Shown one piece after another: positions 46,993-56,095 of a stretch of 64,000 nucleotides of DNA. The stretch lies in the NCBI RefSeq assembly GCF_038622445.1, contig NZ_CP152019.1, forward strand, positions 682,001 through 746,000. The letters are read 5' to 3'. Position 1 is the stretch's first letter. The number at the start of each line of letters is the position of its first letter. Under the pieces are notes generated by a model that had not been told where the DNA came from, did no database searches, and saw only the letters and a program-made list of their open reading frames with translations. The position numbers and the translations under genes were made by a program. This DNA is from Sporosarcina sp. FSL K6-1522 (GTDB lineage: Bacteria > Bacillota > Bacilli > Bacillales_A > Planococcaceae).

Positions 46993-47709
46993 TTACTGAA
47001 TTGGTGATTTGTTTGGGACACCAGGTTTACGTGGATACTTTTTAGGAGTTTTTTTATCTTTATCAAAAACAAAAATGCTTCGTTCACTGTTTTCTACTGG
47101 TAATGTGAATGCGTGCTCTTCCTTGAAGACAGCACCGAGAACGGCAAGTGCTTTTTTAGCGTCTGCTAATTCATCCTCCGCTGCGGCGCCTTTCATGGCG
47201 ACAAAGATTCCACCTTGTTTAACGAGTGGTACACATAATTCTGACAAAACTGATAGGCGCGCTACTGCACGCGCGGTCACAAGGTCGAAATTTTCACGAT
47301 AAGCTAGATTTTGTCCGAAGTCTTCTGCTCTTGCATGTACAAATTGAACGTTGTCAAGTTGTAACTCTTCTGCTAGATTAGTAAGAAAACCGATTCGCTT
47401 ATTTAGTGAGTCAACGATTGTAACCTCCAGTTCTGGAAAACAAATCTTCAAAGGGATACTTGGAAATCCTGCACCCGCACCAACATCACAAATTGTTTTG
47501 CGGCCTGAAAAATCCACATAAAAAGCAGCAGAAATTGAATCATAGAAGTGTTTTAAGTACACTGACGGTGCATCTGTGATTGCAGTCAGATTCATTTTTT
47601 CATTCCACTCTACTAACAGCTCAAAATATTGACGAAACTGCTTTTGTTGTTTGTCACTCAATTCAATTCCTTGTTCTTTCAATGCTTGTACAAATTGCTC
47701 TTCAGTCAA
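46993..47709 (-). CDS. rsmG: 16S rRNA guanine-527 N7-methyltransferase RsmG (GidB)
   Basis: 238 residues. SAM-dependent fold with [19 protein letters not shown] (SAM loop), [18 protein letters not shown] binding strand ([15 protein letters not shown]), and [11 protein letters not shown]. Methylates G527 of 16S rRNA in the streptomycin-binding loop. Downstream of mnmG, upstream of noc. Confidence 0.97.
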   Translation of the reverse strand: MTEEQFVQALKEQGIELSDKQQKQFRQYFELLVEWNEKMNLTAITDAPSVYLKHFYDSISAAFYVDFSGRKTICDVGAGAGFPSIPLKICFPELEVTIVDSLNKRIGFLTNLAEELQLDNVQFVHARAEDFGQNLAYRENFDLVTARAVARLSVLSELCVPLVKQGGIFVAMKGAAAEDELADAKKALAVLGAVFKEEHAFTLPVENSERSIFVFDKDKKTPKKYPRKPGVPNKSPIQ

Positions 47710-47763
47710 TTAAAATCCTCCTTAATCAAACAACACTGCAACTTCAATCTCCTGTAGACCTAA

Positions 47764-47796
47764 AAACTGATGCGGACATCAAATCCACATCAGTTT
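47764..47796 (-). terminator. Hairpin with T-run downstream of mnmG
   Basis: AAACTGATG (47764-47772) pairs with 47788-47796; minus-strand TTTTT follows. Possible mnmG terminator, separated from the stop by the repeat. Confidence 0.5.
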
Positions 47797-47803
47797 AACT
47801 TGA

Positions 47804-47976
47804 CTCAGCAGAAGTCCCCCCTGTTTCTCTTTAATGACGGGATGAATGCCAAATTGCATTTCAATCAGAGGGGCTAAACTCCCTGCTGATTAGGGGAACT
47901 TAGGCTAAGGTCGCCGCGTCCTGCAGCAATGCCTAAGTAATCAACTTCCTGTTGACCCAAGCCTCCGGCGTAATTG
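47804..47976. repeat. Dispersed intergenic repeat, copy C (variant)
   Basis: Starts TCAGCAGAAGTCCCCC; contains CTAAGGTCGC..CGTCCTGCAGCAATG shared with 49901-50022 and ACTTCCTGTTGACCCAAGCC-TCCGGCG shared with 38170-38350. The end reads CCTCCGGCGTAATTG, as if the double hairpin had been removed by a deletion between CCTCCGGCG and CCTCGGCG. Confidence 0.75.
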
Positions 47977-47983
47977 ATAGATC

Positions 47984-49873
47984 TCACCCCGAAATCTTCG
48001 CGATTTTTCCTTGTTCTATATACACAAGAAGAATAGATATATCAGCTGGATTCACGCCAGATATACGCGATGCTTGCGCAATCGATAATGGTCGTACTTC
48101 GTTTAGCATGCTTTTTGCTTCAGTTGCAATTCCGGATATTGCATTATAATCAATATTATGGGGAATCTTTTTGTTCTCCATCTTCTTCATTTTTTCTACT
48201 TGTTGCATTGATTTCTCAATATAGCCTTCGTATTTAAAGAAGATTTCAACTTGCTCTTCCACTTCTTCAGTTTGTTTTTCCGTTGGTGGAACGATTCGTG
48301 CAACTTGACTATATTTCATTTCAGGACGCTTCAAAAGATCCGCTGCTTTCATCGGTTCTCTCAGTTCCGTACCATTGGATTCACGGATCACTTCCTGAAC
48401 ATGCTCTTCCGGTTTGATGGTTACTTTGCGTAATCGACTAATCTCTTCGTCAATTTGCTGCTTTTTCAAAGTATAGGCTGTATAACGCTCTTCACTAATC
48501 ATTCCAAGCTCATAGCCTATTTCTGTTAAGCGTAAGTCGGCATTGTCGTGACGCAGTAACAGACGGTATTCTGCACGAGACGTCAACAATCGATACGGTT
48601 CGCTCGTTCCTTTTGTGACAAGATCGTCAATCAGTACACCAATGTACGCATCCGCACGCCCTAAGACACGCTCTGGCTTTCCTAGAACACGTGACGCGGC
48701 ATTAATACCTGCCATAATCCCTTGTGCAGCCGCCTCTTCATAACCCGATGTACCATTCAGCTGACCAGCTGTGTACAAGTTACGAATTTTTTTCGTTTCA
48801 AGCGTTGGCCAAAGTTGCGTTGGAACAATTGCATCATATTCAATAGCATAACCTGCGCGCATCATTTCCGCTTTCTCTAGTCCTGGTACACTTTCAATTA
48901 ACTGTCTTTGGACATGTTCAGGTAAGCTCGTTGATAATCCTTGAACATAGACTTCTCGCGTATTTCGTCCTTCTGGTTCAAGAAAAATTTGATGGCGTGA
49001 TTTATCAGCAAATCGTACAATCTTATCTTCAATCGATGGGCAATAACGCGGCCCTTTTCCTTTAATTACCCCGGAATACATCGGTGATAAATGAAGATTT
49101 TCGTTGATAATTTCATGTGTTCTTGGTGATGTATATGTCAGCCAACATGGTAATTGATCCATGATAAATTCCGTCGTTTCAAAGCTGAAGGCACGTGGCA
49201 CATCATCTCCAGGCTGAATTTCCGTTTGGCTATAATCAATCGTTTTACTATTAACACGTGGTGGTGTTCCTGTTTTGAAACGAACCATATCAAAACCTAG
49301 ACTGCGGATATTATCTGCCAGTCCAATGGAAGGCATTTGGTTATTTGGACCACTTGAATACTTCAAATCGCCGATAATGATTTCACCGCGTAGGAATGTT
49401 CCTGTTGTAATAATGATTGTTTTTGCACGATAGACTGCACCAACTTGTGTAATCAATCCTTTTACTTCGTTGTCTTCTACGATTAGTTCCTCAACAACTC
49501 CTTGATGGAGCGTTAAATGATCTTGTTCTTCAAGAAGACGTTTCATTTCTTGTTGATAAAGGACTTTATCAGCCTGCGCACGAAGCGCACGCACAGCTGG
49601 TCCCTTTCCTGTATTTAACATCCGCATTTGGATATGTGTTTTGTCGATAACTTTCCCCATTGCACCGCCAAGTGCGTCGATTTCACGTACGACAATCCCT
49701 TTGGCAGGACCACCAAGCGACGGGTTACATGGCATAAAGGCAATCATATCAAGGTTCATTGTCAATACGAGTGTCGATGCACCCATTTTGGCTGCTGATA
49801 ATGCCGCCTCAACGCCGGCATGACCAGCTCCAATGACAATAACATCGAACGTGCCTGCTTCAAATTTGGGCAT
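47984..49873 (-). CDS. mnmG: tRNA uridine-34 5-carboxymethylaminomethyl modification enzyme MnmG (GidA)
   Basis: 629 residues. FAD fold [20 protein letters not shown], then [29 protein letters not shown] and [16 protein letters not shown]. With MnmE it installs cmnm5 at the wobble uridine of several tRNAs. Located 160 bases after mnmE, with a MITE-like element in the gap. Confidence 0.97.
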   Translation of the reverse strand: MPKFEAGTFDVIVIGAGHAGVEAALSAAKMGASTLVLTMNLDMIAFMPCNPSLGGPAKGIVVREIDALGGAMGKVIDKTHIQMRMLNTGKGPAVRALRAQADKVLYQQEMKRLLEEQDHLTLHQGVVEELIVEDNEVKGLITQVGAVYRAKTIIITTGTFLRGEIIIGDLKYSSGPNNQMPSIGLADNIRSLGFDMVRFKTGTPPRVNSKTIDYSQTEIQPGDDVPRAFSFETTEFIMDQLPCWLTYTSPRTHEIINENLHLSPMYSGVIKGKGPRYCPSIEDKIVRFADKSRHQIFLEPEGRNTREVYVQGLSTSLPEHVQRQLIESVPGLEKAEMMRAGYAIEYDAIVPTQLWPTLETKKIRNLYTAGQLNGTSGYEEAAAQGIMAGINAASRVLGKPERVLGRADAYIGVLIDDLVTKGTSEPYRLLTSRAEYRLLLRHDNADLRLTEIGYELGMISEERYTAYTLKKQQIDEEISRLRKVTIKPEEHVQEVIRESNGTELREPMKAADLLKRPEMKYSQVARIVPPTEKQTEEVEEQVEIFFKYEGYIEKSMQQVEKMKKMENKKIPHNIDYNAISGIATEAKSMLNEVRPLSIAQASRISGVNPADISILLVYIEQGKIAKISG

Positions 49874-49900
49874 GTTCTTCTATTCCTTCCTTCTAGAGGT

Positions 49901-50022
49901 TGTTCAAAAAGTCCGGTGAAAATTGAGGCCTACAGGAGGTAGGTCATGCAGTCGTTGCAACAGGACGTTGCGATCTTAGACTGCCTTCCTTCCTCGGCCC
50001 TTTTCATCCTCCTTTTTGAACA
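49901..50022. repeat. MITE-like element with terminal inverted repeats
   Basis: 122 bp between mnmG and mnmE. Ends TGTTCAAAAAG (49901-49911) and CTTTTTGAACA (50012-50022) are perfect 11-bp inverted repeats, with partial identity continuing inward. The core (GGCCTACAGGAGGTAGGTCATG) is inverted relative to a segment of copy A at 38250-38271. No ORF inside. Confidence 0.75.
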
Positions 50023-50032
50023 CTCTTCAATT

Positions 50033-51418
50033 TTATTTTCCAAGGCAAAATTGAGCAAACAACTGATTAATTAAACTTTCTTGTACGGTATCCCCGATAA
50101 TTTCACCGAGAATCTCCCATGTCCGCGTTACGTCGATTTGAATCATATCGACGGGCACGCCTGCTTCAGCTGCGCCAAGTGCGTCATCGATTGTTGCACG
50201 CGCTTGGTGTAGCAAAGCAATGTGTCTAGCATTTGATACGTATGTGAAATCACCCGACTCAATATTTCCTTCAAAAAAGAGTCCAGCAATCGCTTCTTCT
50301 AATTCATCGACCCCTTCATCTTTCAAAAGGGAGGTGGTGACAACTTTTCCGTCTCCGGCGAGTTCTATCACTTTTTGCATATCAATCTTTTGAGGAAGAT
50401 CTGTTTTGTTAATGACAACGATAAAATCCATCCCTGATACAGCCTCAAAAAGACGTTCATCTTCCACTGTGAGTTCCTCAGCACTGTTAAGAACGAGCAG
50501 CAGTAAATCGGCTTCCTTCAATACTTGTCTCGACCTTTCAACACCAATTCGTTCAACAATGTCTTCTGTTTCACGAATTCCTGCTGTGTCAACAAGTCGA
50601 AGCGGCACACCCCGAACATTGACATACTCCTCAATAATATCACGCGTCGTCCCTGCTATGTCAGTAACAATTGCTTTATTTTCTTGTACAAGACTATTTA
50701 ATAATGACGACTTTCCTACGTTTGGCCTACCTACAATGACTGTTGATAGCCCTTCTCGAAGGATCTTCCCTTGAGATGAAGTACGTAACAGCTTGTCGAT
50801 TTCGTTTTTCACCCATGTACTTTTTTCAATCATTAACGGAATTGTCATTTCTTCGACATCGTCATACTCTGGATAATCGATATTCACTTCCACTTGCGCC
50901 AATGTTTCAAGAAGCGCTTGGCGTAATTCACCGATTAGTCGCGAAAGTTTTCCTTCCATCTGATTCAAAGCAACATTCATGGCACGATCCGTCTTTGCAC
51001 GAATGAGATCCATAACCGCCTCTGCCTGAGATAAGTCAATTCGACCATTCAAAAATGCACGTTTTGTAAATTCACCCGGTTCTGCAAGACGAGCTCCCTC
51101 TTTTAAGACGAGCTGGAGCACTCGATTCACAGCAACAAGCCCACCGTGGCAATTAATCTCCACTACATCTTCGCGTGTAAATGTTTTTGGTGCCTTCATA
51201 AGTGACACCATTACTTCTTCGACAATTTCACCTGAAGCAGGATTTGTCAAATGACCATAATGGATTGTATGTGATGATTCTTCATGTAATTTCTTTTCTG
51301 ACGGAGAACGGAAAATCCGATCCGTTATTTGGATAGCCTCGTCCCCACTGAGCCTGACGATGGCAATTGCGCCTTCACCCATTGGAGTCGAAATGGCGGC
51401 TATTGTATCAAAATGCAC
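50033..51418 (-). CDS. mnmE: tRNA modification GTPase MnmE (TrmE)
   Basis: 461 residues. N-terminal THF-binding-like domain ([20 protein letters not shown]), helical domain, inserted G domain with [37 protein letters not shown], and the C-terminal CLGK active motif. Potassium-dependent GTPase partner of MnmG. Start is GTG ([10 protein letters not shown]) 6-8 bases after AAGGTG; ten earlier codons are unsupported. Two exact DnaA boxes lie upstream. Confidence 0.97.
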   Translation of the reverse strand: MHFDTIAAISTPMGEGAIAIVRLSGDEAIQITDRIFRSPSEKKLHEESSHTIHYGHLTNPASGEIVEEVMVSLMKAPKTFTREDVVEINCHGGLVAVNRVLQLVLKEGARLAEPGEFTKRAFLNGRIDLSQAEAVMDLIRAKTDRAMNVALNQMEGKLSRLIGELRQALLETLAQVEVNIDYPEYDDVEEMTIPLMIEKSTWVKNEIDKLLRTSSQGKILREGLSTVIVGRPNVGKSSLLNSLVQENKAIVTDIAGTTRDIIEEYVNVRGVPLRLVDTAGIRETEDIVERIGVERSRQVLKEADLLLLVLNSAEELTVEDERLFEAVSGMDFIVVINKTDLPQKIDMQKVIELAGDGKVVTTSLLKDEGVDELEEAIAGLFFEGNIESGDFTYVSNARHIALLHQARATIDDALGAAEAGVPVDMIQIDVTRTWEILGEIIGDTVQESLINQLFAQFCLGK

Positions 51419-51450
51419 GTTCTTCACCTTCCCAGCTTGGTTACCCACAT

Positions 51451-51546
51451 GTGGATAACCTGATTTCGGACATGACTATCTAACATAGTATAATAACACA
51501 AAATGGCCCATTCTCCTAGCGTCGCATTTGCGGAAATTGTGGATAA
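51451..51546 (-). promoter_or_regulatory. Two DnaA boxes in the mnmE promoter region
   Basis: TGTGGATAA at 51451-51459 and 51538-51546, both exact; a TTACCCACA near-box overlaps at 51442. Located within 130 bases upstream of the mnmE start. Confidence 0.75.
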
Positions 51547-51574
51547 GTAGCGACAACGCTTACAAACAAAGAAA

Positions 51575-51611
51575 AGATCCTGCCGAGACAAGAGATGTCT
51601 TCGCAGGATCT
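51575..51611 (-). terminator. Intrinsic terminator of the yidC-jag transcript
   Basis: 9-bp stem AGATCCTGC (51575-51583 with 51603-51611), then TTTTCTTTG on the minus strand. The repeat copy B separates it from the jag stop. Confidence 0.8.
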
Positions 51612-51622
51612 AGTTATCTTTA

Positions 51623-51790
51623 TTCAGCAGAAGGTTGCCACCTCTATGGGTGACGAATGTTTGTAGTTTCATTTCCTGTTCAGTGGGTATTAAAACACCC
51701 GTTGAACAAAGATAAACCTTCGGTGGATATCCCAGATTTTTTCGAGCGTGCTCGAAAAAATCTGGACGCAATTATGCCGAGGCGTAATTG
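51623..51790. repeat. Dispersed intergenic repeat, copy B
   Basis: 168 bp. TTCAGCAGAA..CCACCTC..CTGTTCAGTGGGTATT, ..CCCAGATTTTTTCGAGC.., hairpin CAGATTTTTTCGAGC / GCTCGAAAAAATCTG, then CAATTATGCC / GGCGTAATTG. About 50 of the final bases agree with copy A at 38280-38350 with only a few changes. It sits between jag and its terminator. Confidence 0.85.
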
Positions 51791-51814
51791 ATACTTTTTT
51801 AGTTACCTTTTCAG

Positions 51815-52579
51815 TTATCTTATCGATTCAATGACAAGATAACGATGTGGATCTGCTCCTTCAGAATATGTCTCAATATCGAGTCGATTTGACAGAGCAT
51901 TATGAATCACTTTTCTTTCGTAAGAAGGCATTGGTTCTAACTTCACTTTTTGTCCCGTACGCACGGCTTTGTCAGCCATACGATCCGCAAGTTGCTCTAA
52001 TGACTGCTCGCGTCGTTCTCGGTAGTCACCTACATCGACACGAACGACCTTAAATTGATTTGCGGCTTTATTGGCCACCAGCTGGGCTAATTGTTGCAAT
52101 GCATTTAGTGTTTGTCCACGTTTTCCTATTAAAAATGCGGCTTTGTCACTTTCTAATTGAAAGATCACATACTTGCCCTTTGTTTCATGGCTCACTTGCA
52201 GATCACTAATACCCATACCCTCTGCAACCATTCGCAAATACTGTTCTGTTTCCAAAATTGCTGCTTCATCAGACAGTCCTTCAACTCGGACTTCCTCTTG
52301 TTGTGCAACAGCTCCAGCAATCTCATCTACCAAAACAGTTTCAAGCTCTTGAAGTGGTTCGCTTTCCGCTACTACTTCAAGTTTTTCAGGGACGGAAGGT
52401 TCCTCTACATCTATAACAGTAACAGTTACTTCAGCTTCTTTCGCACCGAAACCGAGAAATCCTTTTTTCCCTTGATTGATCACTTCGACTTCCACTTCTT
52501 CACATGTTACGCCAAGTGCTGCTAATGCTGACGAGATCGCCAATTCAACTGTGGCTCCCCTTCGCGTCATCCTTGTCAT
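51815..52579 (-). CDS. jag: RNA-binding protein Jag (KhpB/SpoIIIJ-associated)
   Basis: 254 residues. N-terminal Jag domain (RRGATVELAISSALAALGV), acidic linker (about 75-125), KH domain (FLIGKRGQTLNALQ) and R3H domain (DVGDYRERREQSL). Regulates division and sporulation with YidC. Start overlaps the yidC stop in ATGA, with GGAGG about 9 bases upstream. The linker is longer and more acidic than usual for this family. Confidence 0.93.
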   Translation of the reverse strand: MTRMTRRGATVELAISSALAALGVTCEEVEVEVINQGKKGFLGFGAKEAEVTVTVIDVEEPSVPEKLEVVAESEPLQELETVLVDEIAGAVAQQEEVRVEGLSDEAAILETEQYLRMVAEGMGISDLQVSHETKGKYVIFQLESDKAAFLIGKRGQTLNALQQLAQLVANKAANQFKVVRVDVGDYRERREQSLEQLADRMADKAVRTGQKVKLEPMPSYERKVIHNALSNRLDIETYSEGADPHRYLVIESIR

Positions 52580-53346
52580 TTTCGTTTTCCTCCTACTTTT
52601 ACAGGTTCCACTTCTTTTTTCTTAAATGGTTTGTAAATGAAGATATTTTGAATGATTGAGATGAAGTTACCGATTACCCAATACAGTGCAAGTGCTGCTG
52701 GTAAAAACGAACCGAACCCGATAATCATAAACGGCATAATGTACATCATGACTTTCATCTGCGGGTTATCCATCGCAGGTCCTGTACGAAGGACCGCGAA
52801 TTGCATAAGTCCTGCAAGTATTGCAAGTGAAATACTTGGCACACCGAGCTCAAACCACAAGAAACTACCTAAATTGATTTCTGGTGTTACATTCATTCGG
52901 TTAATGGCATGATAAAACCCAATCAGAATTGGCATTTGAATCAGAACTGGTAAACAACCAGCTGCCGGATTGATTTTACGTTCCGACATAAGTCGTTGCA
53001 TTTCTTCACGATACTTTTGCTGCGTAACCGCATCTTTCGATTTGTACTTCTCTTTTAACGCTGCAAGCTCTGGTTGGATTGCCTGCATATTTTTTGAGCT
53101 TTTTGCTTGTTTAACCATCAATGGCAATAGTACAAGTCGGATAATAATTGTTACTGCAATGATCCCAAATCCATAGGTACCAAGCAAATCTTTAAACGTC
53201 GTAATAAGAGACACTAACGGCCAAACGATAAATTCATTCCAAAATCCTGAACTGTCTGCAGTGATTGGTTTTTGGAAGTCCGCACATCCTGCAAGAAATG
53301 CCGACAATGCCGTCAACATTAGGATTAACCCTATCTTTTTCTTCAA
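52576..53346 (-). CDS. yidC: Membrane protein insertase YidC (SpoIIIJ type)
   Basis: 256 residues. Lipoprotein-type signal with LAGC (Cys21), then five membrane helices with the 60K/Oxa1 core (GIIAVTIIIRLVLLPLMVKQ, and INPAAGCLPVLIQMPILIGF). Inserts membrane proteins with Sec or alone; SpoIIIJ orthologues are needed for sporulation. Between rnpA and jag. Confidence 0.95.
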   Translation of the reverse strand: MKKKIGLILMLTALSAFLAGCADFQKPITADSSGFWNEFIVWPLVSLITTFKDLLGTYGFGIIAVTIIIRLVLLPLMVKQAKSSKNMQAIQPELAALKEKYKSKDAVTQQKYREEMQRLMSERKINPAAGCLPVLIQMPILIGFYHAINRMNVTPEINLGSFLWFELGVPSISLAILAGLMQFAVLRTGPAMDNPQMKVMMYIMPFMIIGFGSFLPAALALYWVIGNFISIIQNIFIYKPFKKKEVEPVKVGGKRK

Positions 53347-53423
53347 ATCGTTTCCCCCAAATCATATCTTCTTCCTATTTAGTAAGGCGATAATTTCAGT
53401 TTATCATGTTCATTTGGATCATA

Positions 53424-53768
53424 CTACTTCTTCTTTAAGACACGCGCAATCCGTAGAACGTGTTGTAAACTTTTTTTCGTTTCATGAAAATCTAAAATGG
53501 CCGCCTGATGTCTGGCGATGATGATGTAATCCATATCATTTTGAAGCTCATCCTTCATTTCCAAGAAAGACTGTCTGATATAGCGTTTTATACGGTTTCT
53601 TGTTACGGCATTTCCAACTTTTTTGCTAACAGAAAGACCGATTCGAAATTCTTGCTGCTGTTCTTTCTTATACGAATAGACAACAAATTGTCGATTAGCG
53701 CATGACTTCCCTTTTTTAAAGACCTGTTGGAACTCTTCGTTTTTCTTGATCCGCTGACGTTTGTTCAT
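53424..53768 (-). CDS. rnpA: Ribonuclease P protein component
   Basis: 114 residues. [20 protein letters not shown], the RNR-box [17 protein letters not shown], and C-terminal helix [10 protein letters not shown]. Protein cofactor of the tRNA 5'-maturation ribozyme. Start at MNKRQRIK with CAGGTG about 6 bases upstream; the seven codons before are unsupported. Separated from rpmH by two terminators. Confidence 0.96.
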   Translation of the reverse strand: MNKRQRIKKNEEFQQVFKKGKSCANRQFVVYSYKKEQQQEFRIGLSVSKKVGNAVTRNRIKRYIRQSFLEMKDELQNDMDYIIIARHQAAILDFHETKKSLQHVLRIARVLKKK

Positions 53769-53835
53769 ACTATACACCTGCTCCGTCACTGTAATTATTT
53801 TTTAGTAACCTTATTTAGAGTCTAGACAATAAAAA

Positions 53836-53879
53836 AGCCAAGGCCCACTAAATGACAGCGCATGATGTAGGCCCTGGCT
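53836..53879 (-). terminator. Second terminator between rpmH and rnpA
   Basis: AGCCAGGGCC / GGGCCTTGGCT stem with a long loop, then TTTTTT on the minus strand. Confidence 0.75.
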
Positions 53880-53897
53880 ATTGAAATGTAATTTCGT

Positions 53898-53931
53898 CAA
53901 AAGAAAAAAAGACCACTGGGTGTCAGTGGCC
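53898..53931 (-). terminator. Intrinsic terminator of rpmH
   Basis: Stem GGCCACTG / CAGTGGTC (53911-53931), then TTTTTTTCTTTT. It directly abuts the rpmH stop codon. Confidence 0.9.
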
Positions 53932-54066
53932 TTATGCTGAAAGCACTTTTCTTCCTTTGCGTCGACGAGCTGCAAGAACTCTGCGTCCGCTTGCCGAACT
54001 CATTCTTGCACGGAAGCCGTGAACTTTACTACGTTTACGTTTATTTGGTTGGAATGTACGTTTCAT
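53932..54066 (-). CDS. rpmH: 50S ribosomal protein L34
   Basis: 44 residues: [18 protein letters not shown], then [17 protein letters not shown] and a C-terminal GRKVLSA. Very basic, standard length and order next to dnaA and rnpA. It starts at ATG 54066 with GGAGG 9-10 bases upstream; its sigma-A-like promoter is at 54122-54151. Confidence 0.98.
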   Translation of the reverse strand: MKRTFQPNKRKRSKVHGFRARMSSASGRRVLAARRRKGRKVLSA

Positions 54067-54121
54067 CTCTTAATGACACCTCCTGCGTTGATAGTCCGCT
54101 TAATGCATGACAGTCCTGTAC

Positions 54122-54151
54122 AGTATACCGATAATTTGCAGTAAAAGTCAA
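54122..54151 (-). promoter_or_regulatory. Promoter of rpmH
   Basis: Minus strand TTGACT, 18-base spacer, TATACT. Confidence 0.8.
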
Positions 54152-54199
54152 CCTTTTTTTATCCATTCGAAAAATCATGCTTATCAACTTGTACTTTTT

Positions 54200-54530
54200 A
54201 ACGGGACTAAGTTATCCACACAACTAAACTTTCTCGCTCAATATTCTTGTGGACATGGTTTTCAATTATTTTTTTCATCCACAAACCTTATCGACAACTT
54301 TTTCACATACTAACCCCTGTGGATAAAGCTTTTGTCCACAGTTGCTTATGCTGTGGATAAGCTAGAAGAATCCTTGTATTCAGTACTAAATCCTGTTACA
54401 ATGAAATGGATTTTGTTGTGCACACAATTTTATAGCAAATATGTTATCCACAATTGTTGATACGTTGTGGATAATTTTTTCAACAATTTTTGATAAATGT
54501 TATCCACAAGAGTGGAAAGTGTGTATAATA
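54200..54530. other. oriC, dnaA-upstream part (incA/incB-like)
   Basis: Six exact DnaA boxes: forward TTATCCACA at 54212-54220, 54444-54452 and 54500-54508; reverse TGTGGATAA at 54318-54326, 54352-54360 and 54466-54474. Several near-boxes lie between. The surroundings are AT-rich and carry no ORF. Matches the two-part origin arrangement of B. subtilis, where this part loads DnaA and autoregulates dnaA. Confidence 0.93.
54500..54529 (+). promoter_or_regulatory. dnaA promoter overlapping a DnaA box
   Basis: TTATCC (54500-54505), 18-base spacer, TATAAT (54524-54529). The -35 lies within the last DnaA box, which predicts self-repression. Confidence 0.65.
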
Positions 54531-54574
54531 CATACTTCAGGCTTTTTTATTTTACCTGTAAAGGAGGCACAAGA

Positions 54575-55924
54575 TTGGAGCACTTAGAAGATCTATGGAG
54601 CGAAGTACTACTGAAAGTTGAACAAAAAGTTTCAAGACCTAGCTTTGAAACCTGGCTAAAATCGACGAAATTAATTGCTTATGGCGACGAAAATGCCACA
54701 ATCGCCGTACCCAATTCATTCGCAAAAGATTGGCTCGAAACACACTATGTACATCTAATTACTGGCATTCTTTCTGAATTGACCGGTGAAGACCGGATTA
54801 TTCAATTCGTTGTACCTAAAGATATGGAAGAAAACGATTTTATGCTGCCTAAACCGACTGTAAAAACTGTTGAGAAAGCACAGTCAACACCTGTCGCAGC
54901 TATGCTTAATCCTAAATATACATTCGATACATTTGTTATCGGTTCTGGTAACCGTTTTGCACATGCCGCATCGCTTGCAGTTGCGGAAGCACCTGCAAAG
55001 GCTTATAACCCGCTGTTTATCTATGGTGGTGTAGGTCTTGGTAAAACACACTTAATGCATGCAATCGGACATTATGTACTTGAACAAAATCCCTCTGCAA
55101 AAGTGGTTTACCTTTCATCTGAAAAGTTTACAAACGAATTTATCAACTCCATCCGTGACAACAAAGCCGTTGAATTCCGTAATCGTTATCGCAATGTTGA
55201 CGTGCTTTTGATAGATGATATTCAATTCCTTGCCGGAAAAGAACAAACTCAAGAAGAGTTTTTCCATACATTCAATACGCTTCATGAGGAATCTAAACAA
55301 ATTGTCATCTCAAGTGATCGACCGCCAAAAGAAATTCCAACGCTTGAAGACCGTCTAAGATCCCGCTTTGAATGGGGGCTTATTACGGATATAGCGCCTC
55401 CTGATCTGGAGACAAGAATCGCTATTCTTCGTAAAAAAGCAAAAGCCGATGGACTTATTGATATACCTAATGAGGTCATGCTATACATTGCAAATCAAAT
55501 TGACTCCAATATTAGAGAATTGGAAGGTGCACTCATACGTGTAGTCGCCTATTCTTCACTCGTCAATACAGATATCAGCACAGATCTTGCTGCTGAGGCA
55601 TTAAAAGATATCATTCCAAACTCAAGGCCTCGTACGGTAACAATTCTCGACATTCAAAAGTCTGTCGGAGAACATTACAATATTCGACTTGAGGATTTCA
55701 CTGCGAAAAAAAGAACTCGATCCATTGCATTTCCCCGCCAAATTGCCATGTATCTTTCTAGAGAATTGACAGATTCCTCCCTACCTAAAATCGGTTCAGA
55801 ATTTGGTGGACGAGATCATTCGACCGTCATTCACGCACATGAAAAGATTGTAAAAATGCTAAAAGAAGATCAGATGCTCCAGCAAGATATTCAAGATATT
55901 AAAAATGCACTCGGTCGGGGATAA
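54575..55924 (+). CDS. dnaA: Chromosomal replication initiator DnaA
   Basis: 449 residues. Domain I ([20 protein letters not shown]), linker, AAA+ domain III ([27 protein letters not shown], and [13 protein letters not shown]), and domain IV with the box-contacting [15 protein letters not shown]. Start is TTG (encoding Met before EHLEDLW), 8 bases after AAAGGAGG; the sequence upstream is promoter. First gene of the right replichore; flanked by both halves of oriC. Confidence 0.98.
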   Translation: MEHLEDLWSEVLLKVEQKVSRPSFETWLKSTKLIAYGDENATIAVPNSFAKDWLETHYVHLITGILSELTGEDRIIQFVVPKDMEENDFMLPKPTVKTVEKAQSTPVAAMLNPKYTFDTFVIGSGNRFAHAASLAVAEAPAKAYNPLFIYGGVGLGKTHLMHAIGHYVLEQNPSAKVVYLSSEKFTNEFINSIRDNKAVEFRNRYRNVDVLLIDDIQFLAGKEQTQEEFFHTFNTLHEESKQIVISSDRPPKEIPTLEDRLRSRFEWGLITDIAPPDLETRIAILRKKAKADGLIDIPNEVMLYIANQIDSNIRELEGALIRVVAYSSLVNTDISTDLAAEALKDIIPNSRPRTVTILDIQKSVGEHYNIRLEDFTAKKRTRSIAFPRQIAMYLSRELTDSSLPKIGSEFGGRDHSTVIHAHEKIVKMLKEDQMLQQDIQDIKNALGRG

Positions 55925-55949
55925 TGACCTGTGCATAACTTAGAATAAG

Positions 55950-56090
55950 TAGTGCACACTCGCAAACAAGTTATGCACATGTGGGAAACACTGAAAAAAC
56001 TAGAGTTGATAGGGTTATCCACATTTCCACAGCCCCTACTACTATTACTACTAATTTATTAATAACTAATTAATATATATAAGCGAGGGT
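55950..56090. other. oriC, dnaA-dnaN part with DNA-unwinding element
   Basis: A TTATGCACA near-box (55971-55979) and exact TTATCCACA (56015-56023) are followed by a short C-rich spacer, then CTACTACTATTACTACTAA (56036-56054), which reads on the other strand as repeated TAG triplets, the DnaA-trio. AT-rich 56050-56085 (TTATTAATAACTAATTAATA) is the probable melting region. The order box, spacer, trios, AT-run is as in B. subtilis incC. Confidence 0.9.
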
Positions 56091-56095
56091 ATACG

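Noticed and set aside
50406..50774. 122-codon plus-strand frame opposite the mnmE G domain
   Set aside because: Shadow of the mnmE gene; no independent support.
52157..52525. Plus-strand frame of 122 codons opposite jag
   Set aside because: Low-complexity shadow of the acidic Jag linker.
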